64,000 nt of DNA, taken from NCBI RefSeq assembly GCF_003070865.1, contig NZ_CP026948.1, positions 682,001 through 746,000 on the forward strand. Direction: 5' to 3'. Positions 8,118-18,011 of this stretch are shown one piece after another. Origin of the DNA: Corynebacterium liangguodongii (GTDB lineage: Bacteria; Actinomycetota; Actinomycetes; Mycobacteriales; Mycobacteriaceae). Position 1 is the stretch's first letter; every line of letters begins with the position of its first letter. A model generated the notes under the pieces. That model was not told the origin of the DNA and made no database searches. It saw nothing but the letters and a program-made list of their open reading frames with translations. A program made the translations under genes and the position numbers.

Positions 8118-8917
8118 AAGGAGTGCGCCGCGTCGGGGAAGCGCCCCTGGTGGACGGCCTGCTTGTAGGCGGCGGCCGCCCTCGTGAGCTCCGCTCCGAC
8201 CTCGCCGAAGACCTCGACGAACGACGGCCGGCGAGCACCTTCCGGCAGCGCGGCCATGTCGTGCCACACCAGCACCTGGGCATCCGTGCCCGCGCCCGCG
8301 CCAATGCCGATGGTGGGGATCGTGCACTCCGCGGTAATCTCCCCCGCGAGGTCCGCCGGGACCATCTCGAAGACCACCATGTCGGCGCCCGCTTCGACTA
8401 CCGCGGCGGTATCTTCCCGCAGGCGCTCGCGCTGCACCTTGAACCCGCCGAGGGCGTCGACGGATTGCGGGGTGAACCCGACGTGCGCGCACACCAGCAG
8501 GCCTGCGTCTTTTAACGCCTTGATCCGGGGAGCCATGCGCACCCCGCCTTCGAGCTTGAGCATCTGGGCACCGGTGCGGCGGATGAGCTCGGTGGCGTTT
8601 ACCACGCACTGCGCATCGGAGGCCTCGTAGGTGCCAAACGGCATGTCGACGATGACGAAGGCATTGCCGGCGCCGCGCACGACGGCCGCGCCGAGGTAGG
8701 CCATCTCGTCGAGGCCAACCCTGTTCGTGGTGTCGTAGCCGAAGACGACGTTGGCGGCGGAATCGCCCACGAGCAGGCACTCGATACCCGCCTCCGAGAG
8801 CACGCGGGCGGTGGAGTAGTCGTAGGCGGTGAGCATGGCCCATTTTTCTTTCCGCGCCTTTTTCTGCGCGAAGTCCGAGACGCGGACCTTCTTCGTGGGA
8901 ACGAGGTAGCCAGTCAT
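8114..8917 (-). CDS. panB: Ketopantoate hydroxymethyltransferase PanB
   Basis: Makes 2-dehydropantoate (ketopantoate) from 3-methyl-2-oxobutanoate and methylene-THF, first committed step to pantothenate. The 267-residue protein shows MLTAYDYSTARVLSEAGIECLLVGDSAANVVFG (metal and substrate site), VRGAGNAFVIVDMPFGTYEAS, MLKLEGG, CAHVGFTPQSV and TIGIGAGAGTDAQVLVWHD. It is the normal family length. It faces panC tail to tail, rather than forming the panBC operon I recall from C. glutamicum. It follows gntP by 10 bases on the same strand, so the two may be co-transcribed. Confidence 0.97.
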   Translation of the reverse strand: MTGYLVPTKKVRVSDFAQKKARKEKWAMLTAYDYSTARVLSEAGIECLLVGDSAANVVFGYDTTNRVGLDEMAYLGAAVVRGAGNAFVIVDMPFGTYEASDAQCVVNATELIRRTGAQMLKLEGGVRMAPRIKALKDAGLLVCAHVGFTPQSVDALGGFKVQRERLREDTAAVVEAGADMVVFEMVPADLAGEITAECTIPTIGIGAGAGTDAQVLVWHDMAALPEGARRPSFVEVFGEVGAELTRAAAAYKQAVHQGRFPDAAHSF

Positions 8918-8927
8918 TCTGCCAAGG

Positions 8928-10289
8928 CTAGACGAGGACGAGGCCGAGGAGCCAAATAAAGGCCATCGCGCTTACACCCATGAGCCCCGTGACGACGGTT
9001 TGGGAGCGGTAGGCTTGCTGCGGCGTGAGCTTGGAGAGGTTGGCCACCACCCAGAAGTGGCTGTCGTTGGCGTGGGAGACGACGAGCGAGCCGGCCGCAA
9101 TCGCCATCACCGCGAGCCCCACCTGCAGCGGTGCCTCCAGCCCGAGCACCGGAAGCAGGGGAGCCACGAGGCTCGAGGTGGTCACCATCGCCACGGTGGC
9201 AGAGCCCTGTGCCGTCTTGAACAACACGGTGACGAGGAAGGGGAAGAACAGGCCGAGGGAGGAGAGCCGCTCGGCGTTGTGGGAGATGAAGTCTACGACG
9301 TCGGTCTGCGAGATCACCCGGCCGAGCACCCCGCCGGCGGCGGTGATGAGGATGATCGGGCCCACGGTGCGCAGGCCCTCCTCCGTGAACTCGTAGAAGC
9401 GGTCGACCATGGCGGTCTCGGCAAGCAGCGCCACCGCGCAGCACAACCCGATGGCCAGCGCGATGACGGGGCTGCCAAGGAACTCAACGAGCGAGCCCAC
9501 GCGTGTCGACGCCCCCGTCACCGACACCACCGAGCCCGCCGCCATCAGGACAATCGGCACGAGGATCGGGGCCAACGACAGGGACGTCGACGGCAGGCGG
9601 GTATACGAGTTGCGCAGTTCCGCGTAGGCAGATTCCACGTCAGCGGGAACCTGGTCCGACTCCGGTGTCTCGATCTTCCGCCCGATGTAGACGGAGTAGG
9701 CGTAGGCCACCGCCAGCACGGGTACGGACACCAGCGCGCCCAGGCCCATAACCATGAGCAGGTTGTCCTCCACCCCCATGTTCGCCGCCGCCGCGACCGG
9801 CCCCGGGGTAGGCGGGATGAACACGTGGGAGGTAAACAGGCCCGCCGACAGGGCGATCGCCATGGCGACGGGGGAGGCACCCGTGCGCTGGGCGAGCGCC
9901 TTGCGCACCGGGTTCAAGATGACGAAGCCAGAATCGGAAAACACCGGGATGCACACCACCCAGCCCATGAGCTCGATGGCGAGGACCGGGTGGCGCTTGC
10001 CGATGACGCGGACGATGGCGTCGGCAAGCTGGAAGGCTGCCCCCGTCTTCTCCAGGATGTGGCCGATGAGCGTGCCGAAGATGACGACAAGCCCGAAGGA
10101 CGTGAACGTGGCGGCAAAGCCCTCGCCGATGACGCCTGTGATCTCCGCTAGCGGGATGCCGCCGACGAGGCCGAAGGTAAGCGAGACGAACAGCAGCGAG
10201 AGGAAGGGATGGATCTTCCACCGCGAGATCATCACGATGAGCAGCGCGATGGCAGCGACGAACGCGCCGATAAGCGGTAGGCCGGTCAT
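8928..10289 (-). CDS. GntP-family gluconate/organic acid permease
   Basis: A 453-residue membrane protein with about 12 hydrophobic segments and typical GntP/GntT features: an N-terminal KIHPFLSLLFVSLTFGL, GHILEKTGAA, VCIPVFSDSGFVILNPVRKALA, and the loop FIPPTPGPVAAAANMGV. Family members import gluconate or related sugar acids by proton symport. The exact substrate is an inference. No gluconate kinase is adjacent. It is the first gene of a possible two-gene unit with panB. Confidence 0.92.
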   Translation of the reverse strand: MTGLPLIGAFVAAIALLIVMISRWKIHPFLSLLFVSLTFGLVGGIPLAEITGVIGEGFAATFTSFGLVVIFGTLIGHILEKTGAAFQLADAIVRVIGKRHPVLAIELMGWVVCIPVFSDSGFVILNPVRKALAQRTGASPVAMAIALSAGLFTSHVFIPPTPGPVAAAANMGVEDNLLMVMGLGALVSVPVLAVAYAYSVYIGRKIETPESDQVPADVESAYAELRNSYTRLPSTSLSLAPILVPIVLMAAGSVVSVTGASTRVGSLVEFLGSPVIALAIGLCCAVALLAETAMVDRFYEFTEEGLRTVGPIILITAAGGVLGRVISQTDVVDFISHNAERLSSLGLFFPFLVTVLFKTAQGSATVAMVTTSSLVAPLLPVLGLEAPLQVGLAVMAIAAGSLVVSHANDSHFWVVANLSKLTPQQAYRSQTVVTGLMGVSAMAFIWLLGLVLV

Positions 10290-10303
10290 GAGGGGAACTC
10301 TAG

Positions 10304-10376
10304 CGCCCCAGAGAGGAATCGAACCTCCGACACCGGCTTTAGGAGAGCCGTGCTCTATCCACTGAGCTACTAGGGC
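10304..10376 (-). tRNA. tRNA-Arg (anticodon CCT)
   Basis: Read on the reverse strand, 10376 to 10304 folds as a cloverleaf: acceptor GCCCTAG pairs with CTGGGGC, the D-arm has GCTCAGTGGATAGAGC, the anticodon stem CGGCT/AGCCG encloses loop CTCCTAA, and the T-arm has GGTTCGATTCC. Loop positions 34-36 are CCT, decoding AGG (Arg). The discriminator is G and the CCA end is not encoded. 73 bases. Confidence 0.96.
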
Positions 10377-10390
10377 AGTAGGGGATAAGA

Positions 10391-10645
10391 CTAGCGCATC
10401 GAGTCGTACTTCTCTGCGACCGCCCCCACGCTCGGGTTCGTGAGGTGCGTGCCGTCGGCAAACTTCACCGTGGGCACGATGCGGTTGCCGCCGTTGACGG
10501 AGGCGACCCAGTCGGAGAACTCCTGGTTTGCCGGGTCGTCGACGTCAACGACATCGAAGTCCACGTCGGTGCCTTGCAAGCCGGAGAGAAGGGCGCGGCA
10601 AAACGGGCACCAGTCGGTGGCGTAGACGGTCACGGGGGCAGTCAC
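10391..10645 (-). CDS. mrx1: Mycoredoxin-1 (glutaredoxin-like)
   Basis: An 84-residue thioredoxin-fold protein with the redox motif DWCPFC at residues 11-16, a TVP-like IVPTVKF cis-proline segment and a C-terminal NPSVGAV. It fits mycoredoxin-1, which reduces mycothiol mixed disulfides in actinobacteria; in C. glutamicum the homologue also sits beside folA. The C. glutamicum active site is CPYC as I recall, here CPFC. The GTG start follows AAGGAG with good spacing. Confidence 0.9.
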   Translation of the reverse strand: MTAPVTVYATDWCPFCRALLSGLQGTDVDFDVVDVDDPANQEFSDWVASVNGGNRIVPTVKFADGTHLTNPSVGAVAEKYDSMR

Positions 10646-10673
10646 TAAAACTCCTTAAGATAGAGTAGATCGG

Positions 10674-11090
10674 TCACTCGCTGAGATCGCTCGTCCTATG
10701 GGCGGCAAGCAGCGAGGAACTGTGAAAATATCTGGGGCGTTTGACGAACCCGGATCCGCGACCTCTTCCGTCGTGCTGGATCGGACCGGGTTTACGCAGG
10801 GTCTCGCTGGAAGATAGGTCCGAGAGAAAGTATACCTGGTACGGCATGGACCCCTCGTAGCCGTTGCTGAGGCCGTAGCTCATCACTTGTGCCAGGCGTC
10901 GATCGTCGGAGTTACTCGATCTTTTGAGTCGTTCCTTCTCGTCATTCGACCACTTGAGAGGTGCGTAGGTGCTGAGGATTTTTGGAAAGATTCCCTGAAT
11001 GGATGCAGGATCACCCCCATCTTTTTCCTTCGGCAAGTAGAAGCCAATATACTCACTCTTCGCGATTTTGACCGATGCATTCGGAATCAC
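10674..11090 (-). CDS. Hypothetical protein, possibly a 5'-truncated gene
   Basis: An open frame of 138 residues between mrx1 and folA, with a polar, charged sequence (KIAKSEYIGFYLPKEKDGGDP) and no recognised domain. Its codons are AT-richer than its neighbours. The only plausible start is GTG 11090, without a clear ribosome binding site; in-frame sequence upstream (ending ESITCQYA) reads like protein before hitting a stop. I therefore suspect either a transferred orphan gene or the 3' remnant of a longer one. mrx1 and folA are adjacent in relatives, so this is an insertion. Confidence 0.45.
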   Translation of the reverse strand: MIPNASVKIAKSEYIGFYLPKEKDGGDPASIQGIFPKILSTYAPLKWSNDEKERLKRSSNSDDRRLAQVMSYGLSNGYEGSMPYQVYFLSDLSSSETLRKPGPIQHDGRGRGSGFVKRPRYFHSSSLLAAHRTSDLSE

Positions 11091-11217
11091 CGCGTACTGG
11101 CATGTTATGCTTTCGGCTGGGTCACGAACGGTTTATCCTTCGTGGCGAAGGCCCGGTTGAAGCACACTGCCGAAGCTCATTGCGATGCAGCACTTGCCGG
11201 GCCTTCCTTTGGCTCCG

Positions 11218-11688
11218 CTAGATCCTTTCGAAGCGTTGGAAGCGGTAGCACAGGCCCGTGCTCGAGGTGAGCCACTCGGTCTGCGAGACCAGGGAGAAGT
11301 CCTCGGTGATCCGGGGGGCGTAGACGGCGTCGGGGACGTTAAAAGCGGCGTCGATAAGCGTGCGCTCGATGACGTCGACCAAGTCGATGGTGGACTCGTA
11401 GAGCTGGGCGCCGCCGATGATCCAGGCGTCCCCCATGATGTCGGGGATGTCGCGGGAAACAAACGCACCGTCAGACCAATCGCCGGCCTGACGGGAGGAG
11501 ACGATGTGGTTGGCGCGGCCGGGCAGCGGGCGGGTCGGCAGCGATTCCCAGGTGCGCCGTCCCATGATGATGGGCGTGCCGAGCGTGACCTGTTTGAAGT
11601 GTTTTAGATCCTCGGGGAGGTGCCAGGGCATGCTGTGGCCGTCACCGATCACCCCGTCGAGGCTCTGCGCCCAGATCGCGCCGAGCAT
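11218..11688 (-). CDS. folA: Dihydrofolate reductase FolA
   Basis: Reduces dihydrofolate to tetrahydrofolate with NADPH, regenerating the cofactor used up by ThyA. The 156-residue protein starts [32 protein letters not shown], with the [10 protein letters not shown] substrate site, then [13 protein letters not shown] and the NADPH-binding [12 protein letters not shown]. The ATG overlaps the thyA stop as TAATG, so the two are translationally coupled. Confidence 0.97.
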   Translation of the reverse strand: MLGAIWAQSLDGVIGDGHSMPWHLPEDLKHFKQVTLGTPIIMGRRTWESLPTRPLPGRANHIVSSRQAGDWSDGAFVSRDIPDIMGDAWIIGGAQLYESTIDLVDVIERTLIDAAFNVPDAVYAPRITEDFSLVSQTEWLTSSTGLCYRFQRFERI

Positions 11689-12488
11689 TAGACCGACACC
11701 TCGGCGGCGATCGCCGGGTGGGGGTTGTACCCCGTGACCGAGATGTCCTTAAAGGTGTAGTCGAACAGGCTCGCGGCGCGGCGCAGTTCGAGCTGCGGGT
11801 ACGGCCGCGGCTCGCGCGAGAGTTGTTCGCGCACCTGGTCGAGGTGGTTGGTGTAGATGTGGCAGTCGCCGCCGGTCCAGATGAGCTCGCCGACCTCCAG
11901 GCCCGCCTGCTGGGCGAACATGTGGGTGAGGAGGGAGTAGGAGGCGATGTTGAACGGCACGCCTAAGAACATATCCGCGGAGCGCTGGTAGACCTGCATG
12001 CTCAAGCGCCCGTCGGCGACGTAGAGCTGGAAGAGCAGGTGGCAGGGCAGAAGCGCCATTTTGTCGAGCTCGGAGACGTTCCAGGCGGAGACGACGTTGC
12101 GGCGCGAATCGGGGTTAGTGCGCAGCGTGTCCAGCGCGCTCTGGATCTGGTCGATGTGGCGGCCGTCCGGGGTGGGCCAGGAGCGCCACTGCACCCCGTA
12201 GACGGGGCCGAGCTCACCGTCGGCGTCCGCCCACTCGTTCCAGATGTGGATGCCGTTGTCCTGCAGCCACTTTACGTTGGATTCACCGCGCAAAAACCAC
12301 AAAAGCTCGCCGACGACGCCCTTGAAAAACACCTTCTTTGTGGTCAGGAGGGGGAAGGAGTCGGCGAGGTCGTAGCGCAGCTGGCGGCCGAAAACGCTGA
12401 TCGTGCCGGTGCCCGTGCGGTCGCCCTTGGGCGCGCCGTGGTCCAGAATGTCGCGCAGGAGGTCCTCGTAGGGGGTGGGGATAGGCAT
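11688..12488 (-). CDS. thyA: Thymidylate synthase ThyA
   Basis: Methylates dUMP to dTMP with methylene-THF. The 266-residue product has the full set of ThyA motifs: [41 protein letters not shown], the catalytic cysteine in [30 protein letters not shown] and the C-terminal [12 protein letters not shown]. Standard length. It is co-directional with cysQ upstream (4-base gap) and folA downstream (1-base overlap). Confidence 0.98.
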   Translation of the reverse strand: MPIPTPYEDLLRDILDHGAPKGDRTGTGTISVFGRQLRYDLADSFPLLTTKKVFFKGVVGELLWFLRGESNVKWLQDNGIHIWNEWADADGELGPVYGVQWRSWPTPDGRHIDQIQSALDTLRTNPDSRRNVVSAWNVSELDKMALLPCHLLFQLYVADGRLSMQVYQRSADMFLGVPFNIASYSLLTHMFAQQAGLEVGELIWTGGDCHIYTNHLDQVREQLSREPRPYPQLELRRAASLFDYTFKDISVTGYNPHPAIAAEVSV

Positions 12489-12492
12489 GAGG

Positions 12493-13239
12493 CTACTTCC
12501 CTGCGTACTCGGCGCAGGCGGCGAGGATGTCGTCGGCGAGCTCGGGCCGGCAGATCACGATGTCGGGGATGTAGGTATCGGCGTTGTTGTAGCGCAGCTC
12601 GGAGCCATCAAGGCGCGAGGCGTGCAGCCCCGCCGCGCGCGCCACGCCCACGGGCGCGGCCTGGTCCCACTCGTACTGGCCACCGGCATGAACGTAGGCA
12701 TCGTAGTCGCCGAGCAGCACGTGCATCGCCTTTGCGCCCGCCGAGCCGACCCCCACGGCCTCGAAGCCGAGCTTGTCGGCGACGAACTTTGCCACCTCCG
12801 GCGGCCGATTGCGCGACAGCGCGATGCGGCGCGACAGCGGACCGGAGACGTGGCGGACATCGGAAGACTTAAACACTACGCCGAGATCGGGCAGTCCCAC
12901 CGCGGCGTGGGCGGGCACCCCGTTTTCCACCAGCGCCACGTGCACGGCCCAGTCCTGGCGGCCGGTGGCGAACTCCTTCGTGCCGTCGAGCGGGTCGATG
13001 ACCCAGACCCGGTCCTTGTCCAGGCGGGCGCGGTCGTCCGCAGCTTCCTCTGAGAGCACACCGTCGTCGGGGCGGTGCTGCGCGAGCACGCGGGCAATCC
13101 AGTCTTGGGCGAGCTCGTCGCCGGCCTCGCCCAGCTCCCGGCCGCGCAACAGGCCGACGCCGCGGATGCCCTTGAGAATCTCACCCGTGCCCTGCGCGAT
13201 GAGGTTGGTCAGCCTCGAATCGGAGTACTGCTCTGTCAT
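12493..13239 (-). CDS. cysQ: 3'(2'),5'-bisphosphate nucleotidase CysQ-like
   Basis: Inositol-monophosphatase superfamily phosphatase of 248 residues that should hydrolyse PAP (from sulfate assimilation) or inositol phosphates. Metal-binding motifs are visible as SEEAADD and [12 protein letters not shown] near residues 63-90, with the second motif [19 protein letters not shown] near 187. The C-terminal half is typical of CysQ. It heads the cysQ-thyA-folA unit, 32 bases from the divergent lhr. Confidence 0.9.
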   Translation of the reverse strand: MTEQYSDSRLTNLIAQGTGEILKGIRGVGLLRGRELGEAGDELAQDWIARVLAQHRPDDGVLSEEAADDRARLDKDRVWVIDPLDGTKEFATGRQDWAVHVALVENGVPAHAAVGLPDLGVVFKSSDVRHVSGPLSRRIALSRNRPPEVAKFVADKLGFEAVGVGSAGAKAMHVLLGDYDAYVHAGGQYEWDQAAPVGVARAAGLHASRLDGSELRYNNADTYIPDIVICRPELADDILAACAEYAGK

Positions 13240-13271
13240 GGTTCACACAGTACCCGGTTAAAGTAGCCCGC

Positions 13272-16200
13272 ATGACCCCAAGCGTTCTCGACCGCTTCCG
13301 CCCCCAGGTCTCCACCTGGTTTAGCGAGGTGTTTGCGGCCCCGACGCCGGTTCAAATAGGCGCCTGGGAGGCCATCTCGCAGGGCGAGAACTGCCTGGTT
13401 GTCGCCCCGACGGGCTCGGGAAAGACGCTCGCGGCCTTCCTCTGGGCGCTCAACAACCTCGTCGAGCGGGCCGGCCAGCAGGCGCTGCCCATCGACGGTG
13501 CCGCCCGCTCGACCCACGGCGGCGTCAAGGTGCTCTACATCTCCCCGCTCAAGGCGCTCGGGGTGGACGTGGAGAACAACCTGCGCGCCCCGCTCGCCGG
13601 GATCTCCCGCGTGGCCCAGCGCATGGGGTTGGAGGTCCCGGACGTCTCGGTGGCGGTGCGCTCCGGCGATACCCCGCAGGCCGAGCGCAACCGCCAGACC
13701 CGAAAACCGCCGGATATCCTCATCACCACGCCGGAGTCGCTCTACCTCATGCTCACTTCGAAGTCGGCGGGGATCCTGAAAAGCGTCGACACCGTCATCG
13801 TTGACGAGATCCACGCGCTCGCCGGCACCAAGCGCGGGGTGCACCTTTCTCTTTCGCTGGAGCGGCTGCAGAACCTGGCGGGGAACTACCAACGCATCGG
13901 GCTCTCCGCCACCGTGCGCCCGCTGGAGGCGGTGGCGAACTTCCTCGGCAGGAACACGACCATTGTTAACCCGGGCAGCGAGAAGAAGTGGACCCTGAGT
14001 GTCCGCGTGCCCGTGGAGGACTTGAGCGACCTGCCCGTGGCCGAGGACGCCTCGACGATCGGGGAGGCGGTGCTCGATGTTGATGACGAGCTGGCGCCGA
14101 AGGCGTCGCCAAGCATCTGGCCCCACATTGAGAGCGCCGTCTACGAGGAGGTGATGGCGCACCGCTCGACCATCGTCTTCGTCAACGCGCGGCGCACCGC
14201 GGAGCGGTTGACCAGCCAGCTCAACGAGCTGTGGGCGAAGGAACACGATCCAGATGCGCTGAGCCCCGCTTTGAGGCGGCCCCCAGCGCAGCTGATGAAG
14301 GCCGTCGACACCGCCGGGCACGCAGCGCCCGTCATCGCCCGCGCCCACCACGGTTCGGTGTCGAAGGAGGAGCGCCTCGCCACCGAGACGATGCTCAAAG
14401 AGGGATCCCTCAAAGCCGTGGTGTCGACCTCATCGCTCGAGCTCGGCATCGACATGGGGGCGGTCGACCTTGTCATCCAGGTCGAGTCGCCGCCCTCGGT
14501 GGCCTCCGGCCTGCAGCGCGTGGGCCGCGCCGGGCACTCGGTGGGATCGGTCTCCGAGGGCGTGTTCTATCCGAAGCACCGCGCTGACCTCGTGCAAACG
14601 GCCGTGATCGTGCCCCGGATGCGAGAAGGCATGATCGAGGAGCTGCATACCCCGGTCTCTCCGCTCGACGTGCTCACCCAGCAGACCATCGCCGCAGTCG
14701 CAGTCGAGGACCTCGACGTCGACGAATGGTTCGCCACCGTGCGCCGCGCCTGGCCCTACCGCAACCTGTCCCGTGATGTGTTCGACGCGGTGATCGACTT
14801 AGTCGTCGGCGTCTATCCCTCCACCGACTTCGCGGAGCTGCGGCCCCGCGCCATCCTGGAGGGAAATACTCTCAAGGCCCGCCCCGGTGCCCAGCGCGTC
14901 GCCGTGACCAGCGGAGGGACCATCCCGGACCGCGGGATGTTCGGCGTGTTCTTGGTCGGCGGGGATTCCGCCCCGCGCCGGGTCGGCGAGCTCGATGAGG
15001 AGATGGTCTACGAGTCCCGCGTCGGAGACGTGTTCACCCTCGGCGCGTCGAGCTGGCGTATCGAGAACATCACCCGCGACCAGGTGCAGGTCTCTCCCGC
15101 GCCAGGGCATACCGGCCGGCTGCCGTTTTGGACCGGGGATTCGCTCGGCCGGCCCTACGAGCTGGGCAAGGCGCTTGGTGAGTTCCGCCGGGAGAGGGTC
15201 ATCGATGAGTCCCTCGACGAGTTCGCCCGCGGGAACCTGCTGCGGTTTTTGGAGGAGCAGGAAGAAGCCACCGGCATCGTCCCGGACGAGAAGACGCTCG
15301 TGCTCGAGCGGTTCACCGACGAGCTGGGGGATTGGCGGGTGGTGCTGCATACCCCGTTCGGCAAAGGGGTCAACGCCGCGTGGGCGCTCGCGGTGGGCTA
15401 CCGTGTCGCGCAGGACACCGGCATGGACGCCCAGGCCGTCGCCGGCGACGACGGCATCGTGTTGCGCCTGCCGCAGGGGGAGAAGGATCCGGATGCCTCG
15501 CTCTTTCTTTTCGACTCCGACGAGGTCGCCGACATCGTCACCGAGCAGGTCGGCGGCTCTGCGCTGTTCGCCTCCCGCTTCCGCGAGTGCGCGGCCCGCG
15601 CCCTGCTGCTGCCGCGCCGCAACCCCGGCAGGCGTGCGCCGCTGTGGCAGCAGCGGCAGCGCGCCGAGCAGCTTCTCGACGTCGCGCGCAACTACCCCTC
15701 CTTCCCCATCATCTTGGAGACGGTGCGCGAGTGCCTCCAGGACGTCTACGACCTGCCCGCGCTGCGCGAGGTGATGGGCGATCTGGCGACCCGCCGCGTG
15801 CGCATCGCGGAGGTGACCACGCAGCAGCCCAGCCCGTTCGCCTCCTCGCTGTTGTTCAACTACACCGGCGCGTTCATGTACGAGGGCGATAGCCCGCTGG
15901 CGGAAAAGCGCGCCGCCGCGCTCTCGCTTGATCCCTCGCTTTTGGCGAAGCTGCTCGGCACCGTCGAGCTGCGCGAGCTTCTCGACGCCACCGTCATCGC
16001 CGAGGTCGACGCCTCGCTACGCCGGGTGGGCAAGGCCGAGACCTCCGAGCAGTTCGCCGACACCCTGCGCATCGTCGGGCCGATCCCAATCGACGACCTT
16101 TCCCTGTATACGTCCGTGCCGCTGGCATCGCTAGAAGCCGCGCTGGGCTCCCGCGTTATGCGTGTGCGCATCGGCGGGCGCGAGCATATCGCCCAGGTGC

Positions 16201-17786
16201 TTGACGCGCCGCTGCTTCGCGACGGCCTGGGCGTGCCCGTCCCGCCCGGCGTGCCCGCCCAGGTGGCGACGATTAATGACGCGTTGGCCCAGCTCGTGGG
16301 CAGGTGGGTGCGCACCCGCGGCCCGTTCACGCTGCGCGACCTTGCCGGCGCCTTCGGGCTGGCGGTCGGGGCGGCCTACTCCGCGCTGCAGCCGCTGGTG
16401 GATGCCGGGAAGGTGATCGAGGGGCGCTTCCGCCAGGGCATCGACGAGGCCGAGTACGTCGCAGCCGAGGTGCTGCGCATCATCCGCTCCCGTTCCCTGG
16501 CTATCGCCCGCGCTCAGGCCCGGCCGGTGTCCCAGTCGGCTTACGCCCGCTTCCTCACCGGCTGGTCGCACGTCGCCCCGGTGGGGCAGACCCCGGCCCT
16601 TCGCGGTGCGGACGGCGTGTTCACCGTGCTCGAGCAGCTTGCCGGGGTGCGCCTACCCGCCTCCGCCTGGGAGTCGTGGGTGCTGCCTTCCCGCGTCGGC
16701 GACTACTCCCCGGTGATGCTCGACGAGCTCACCGCCTCGGGCGAGATCGCCATCGTCGGTGCGGGTAAGGCCGGGGCCAACGACCCGTGGATCATGCTGC
16801 TGCCCGCGGACTACGCCTCCCAGCTTGTGCCGGATGTCACCGAGCCGGCGTTTTCGCTGACCCAGGCCGAGGTGATGGAGAAGGTGCGCCGGGGCGGCGG
16901 GTACCTCTTTAGCGACCTTTTGGAAGGCACCACCAGCGAGGAGCTGCGCGAGGCGATCTGGGGGCTCGTTGAGGCCGGCTGCATCGCGCCGGATTCATTT
17001 GCCCCGATCCGCGCGCGGCTAGCGGCGGGGAGGTCCGCGCATCGCGCTAAGAGGCGCCCCTCGCGTTCCCGGATCCGTTCGGGGCGTACGTCCTTTGCCA
17101 GCGCGACCTCGCCGGACATGGTGGGTCGGTGGGCCGCGACCCCCACGATTGACGCCGATGCCACCCGCCGCTCGGTGGCGCTTGGCGAGGCCTGGCTGGA
17201 CCGCTACGGCGTTCTCACGCGCGGCAGCGTCGTTGCCGAGGACGTCCTCGGCGGGTTCGCCCTGGCCTACAAGGTGCTCTCCGGGTTCGAGGAGTCCGGC
17301 AAGGCGATGCGCGGCTACCTTGTCGAAGGGCTGGGTGCCTCGCAATTTTCGACGCCCGCGACTATCGACCGCCTGCGCGGGCACCAGGACTCCGACGACG
17401 TCGTCGGTTGGCCTTCGGGCGCGCGTGAGCCGCTCGTCCACGTGCTCGCCGCCACCGACCCGGCCAACCCCTACGGCGCCGCACTGCCGTGGCCGGCCCA
17501 GGGGCCAACGCGCTCCGCGGGGGCGCTCGTCGTGCTTATCGACGGCCTCCTTGCCGCCCACCTCACCCGCGGAGGCAAGACGATGACCACCTTTTTCGAC
17601 ACGTTTCCCGACGGGGTGGGCGATCCTCTGCCGCTGGTGGTCGGGGCGCTTTCGGAGGTGGTGAATTCCGGACGCATGAGGCCCTTTACCGTGGAAAGGA
17701 TCAATGGGGAGGCGGCGTTTTTCTTGTGTGATTGCGGGGCCGCACTCGCCCCCAAGGGGGCTAGGATCAGGGGCAAGGCCCTTTAG
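13272..17786 (+). CDS. lhr: Large ATP-dependent helicase Lhr
   Basis: A 1504-residue superfamily 2 helicase of the Lhr family, involved in DNA repair in actinobacteria. The N-terminal helicase core has Walker A APTGSGKT at 45-52, the DEIH box at about 178-181, SAT in GLSATVRPLE, a helicase-C motif TSSLELGIDMGAVDLVIQ and RVGRAGHSVG. It is followed by winged-helix and Lhr-core domains to the end. Length matches full Lhr proteins. The gene marks the left edge of the accessory island; a damaged second copy of two lhr segments lies at 28,771-29,036. Confidence 0.96.
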   Translation: MTPSVLDRFRPQVSTWFSEVFAAPTPVQIGAWEAISQGENCLVVAPTGSGKTLAAFLWALNNLVERAGQQALPIDGAARSTHGGVKVLYISPLKALGVDVENNLRAPLAGISRVAQRMGLEVPDVSVAVRSGDTPQAERNRQTRKPPDILITTPESLYLMLTSKSAGILKSVDTVIVDEIHALAGTKRGVHLSLSLERLQNLAGNYQRIGLSATVRPLEAVANFLGRNTTIVNPGSEKKWTLSVRVPVEDLSDLPVAEDASTIGEAVLDVDDELAPKASPSIWPHIESAVYEEVMAHRSTIVFVNARRTAERLTSQLNELWAKEHDPDALSPALRRPPAQLMKAVDTAGHAAPVIARAHHGSVSKEERLATETMLKEGSLKAVVSTSSLELGIDMGAVDLVIQVESPPSVASGLQRVGRAGHSVGSVSEGVFYPKHRADLVQTAVIVPRMREGMIEELHTPVSPLDVLTQQTIAAVAVEDLDVDEWFATVRRAWPYRNLSRDVFDAVIDLVVGVYPSTDFAELRPRAILEGNTLKARPGAQRVAVTSGGTIPDRGMFGVFLVGGDSAPRRVGELDEEMVYESRVGDVFTLGASSWRIENITRDQVQVSPAPGHTGRLPFWTGDSLGRPYELGKALGEFRRERVIDESLDEFARGNLLRFLEEQEEATGIVPDEKTLVLERFTDELGDWRVVLHTPFGKGVNAAWALAVGYRVAQDTGMDAQAVAGDDGIVLRLPQGEKDPDASLFLFDSDEVADIVTEQVGGSALFASRFRECAARALLLPRRNPGRRAPLWQQRQRAEQLLDVARNYPSFPIILETVRECLQDVYDLPALREVMGDLATRRVRIAEVTTQQPSPFASSLLFNYTGAFMYEGDSPLAEKRAAALSLDPSLLAKLLGTVELRELLDATVIAEVDASLRRVGKAETSEQFADTLRIVGPIPIDDLSLYTSVPLASLEAALGSRVMRVRIGGREHIAQVLDAPLLRDGLGVPVPPGVPAQVATINDALAQLVGRWVRTRGPFTLRDLAGAFGLAVGAAYSALQPLVDAGKVIEGRFRQGIDEAEYVAAEVLRIIRSRSLAIARAQARPVSQSAYARFLTGWSHVAPVGQTPALRGADGVFTVLEQLAGVRLPASAWESWVLPSRVGDYSPVMLDELTASGEIAIVGAGKAGANDPWIMLLPADYASQLVPDVTEPAFSLTQAEVMEKVRRGGGYLFSDLLEGTTSEELREAIWGLVEAGCIAPDSFAPIRARLAAGRSAHRAKRRPSRSRIRSGRTSFASATSPDMVGRWAATPTIDADATRRSVALGEAWLDRYGVLTRGSVVAEDVLGGFALAYKVLSGFEESGKAMRGYLVEGLGASQFSTPATIDRLRGHQDSDDVVGWPSGAREPLVHVLAATDPANPYGAALPWPAQGPTRSAGALVVLIDGLLAAHLTRGGKTMTTFFDTFPDGVGDPLPLVVGALSEVVNSGRMRPFTVERINGEAAFFLCDCGAALAPKGARIRGKAL

Positions 17787-18011
17787 CCGAACGAGGAATG
17801 AGTAAAGCGTGGAGCCGCACAGAAGCCCCCAATAGGCTGCACTGTGCATGCTGCAGCTAAGGCCACCTTAAACACGGGGGAAGAAAGTACGTGTGCTGCG
17901 TGCTGCGGCTTGATGAGGATTCGAGCGCGAATTAAAGAAAAGTTCATGAGCAATTTGAGTCAGGTTCATAGAGACCAAATACGCTGAACCCGGAAGGGAA
18001 GGAGGTGAAAA

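Noticed and set aside
7284..8843. Long open frame antisense to panC and panB
   Set aside because: The translation is Arg/Gly/His-rich with no domain, as expected of a shadow frame in high-GC DNA; the genes on the other frames match known enzymes throughout.
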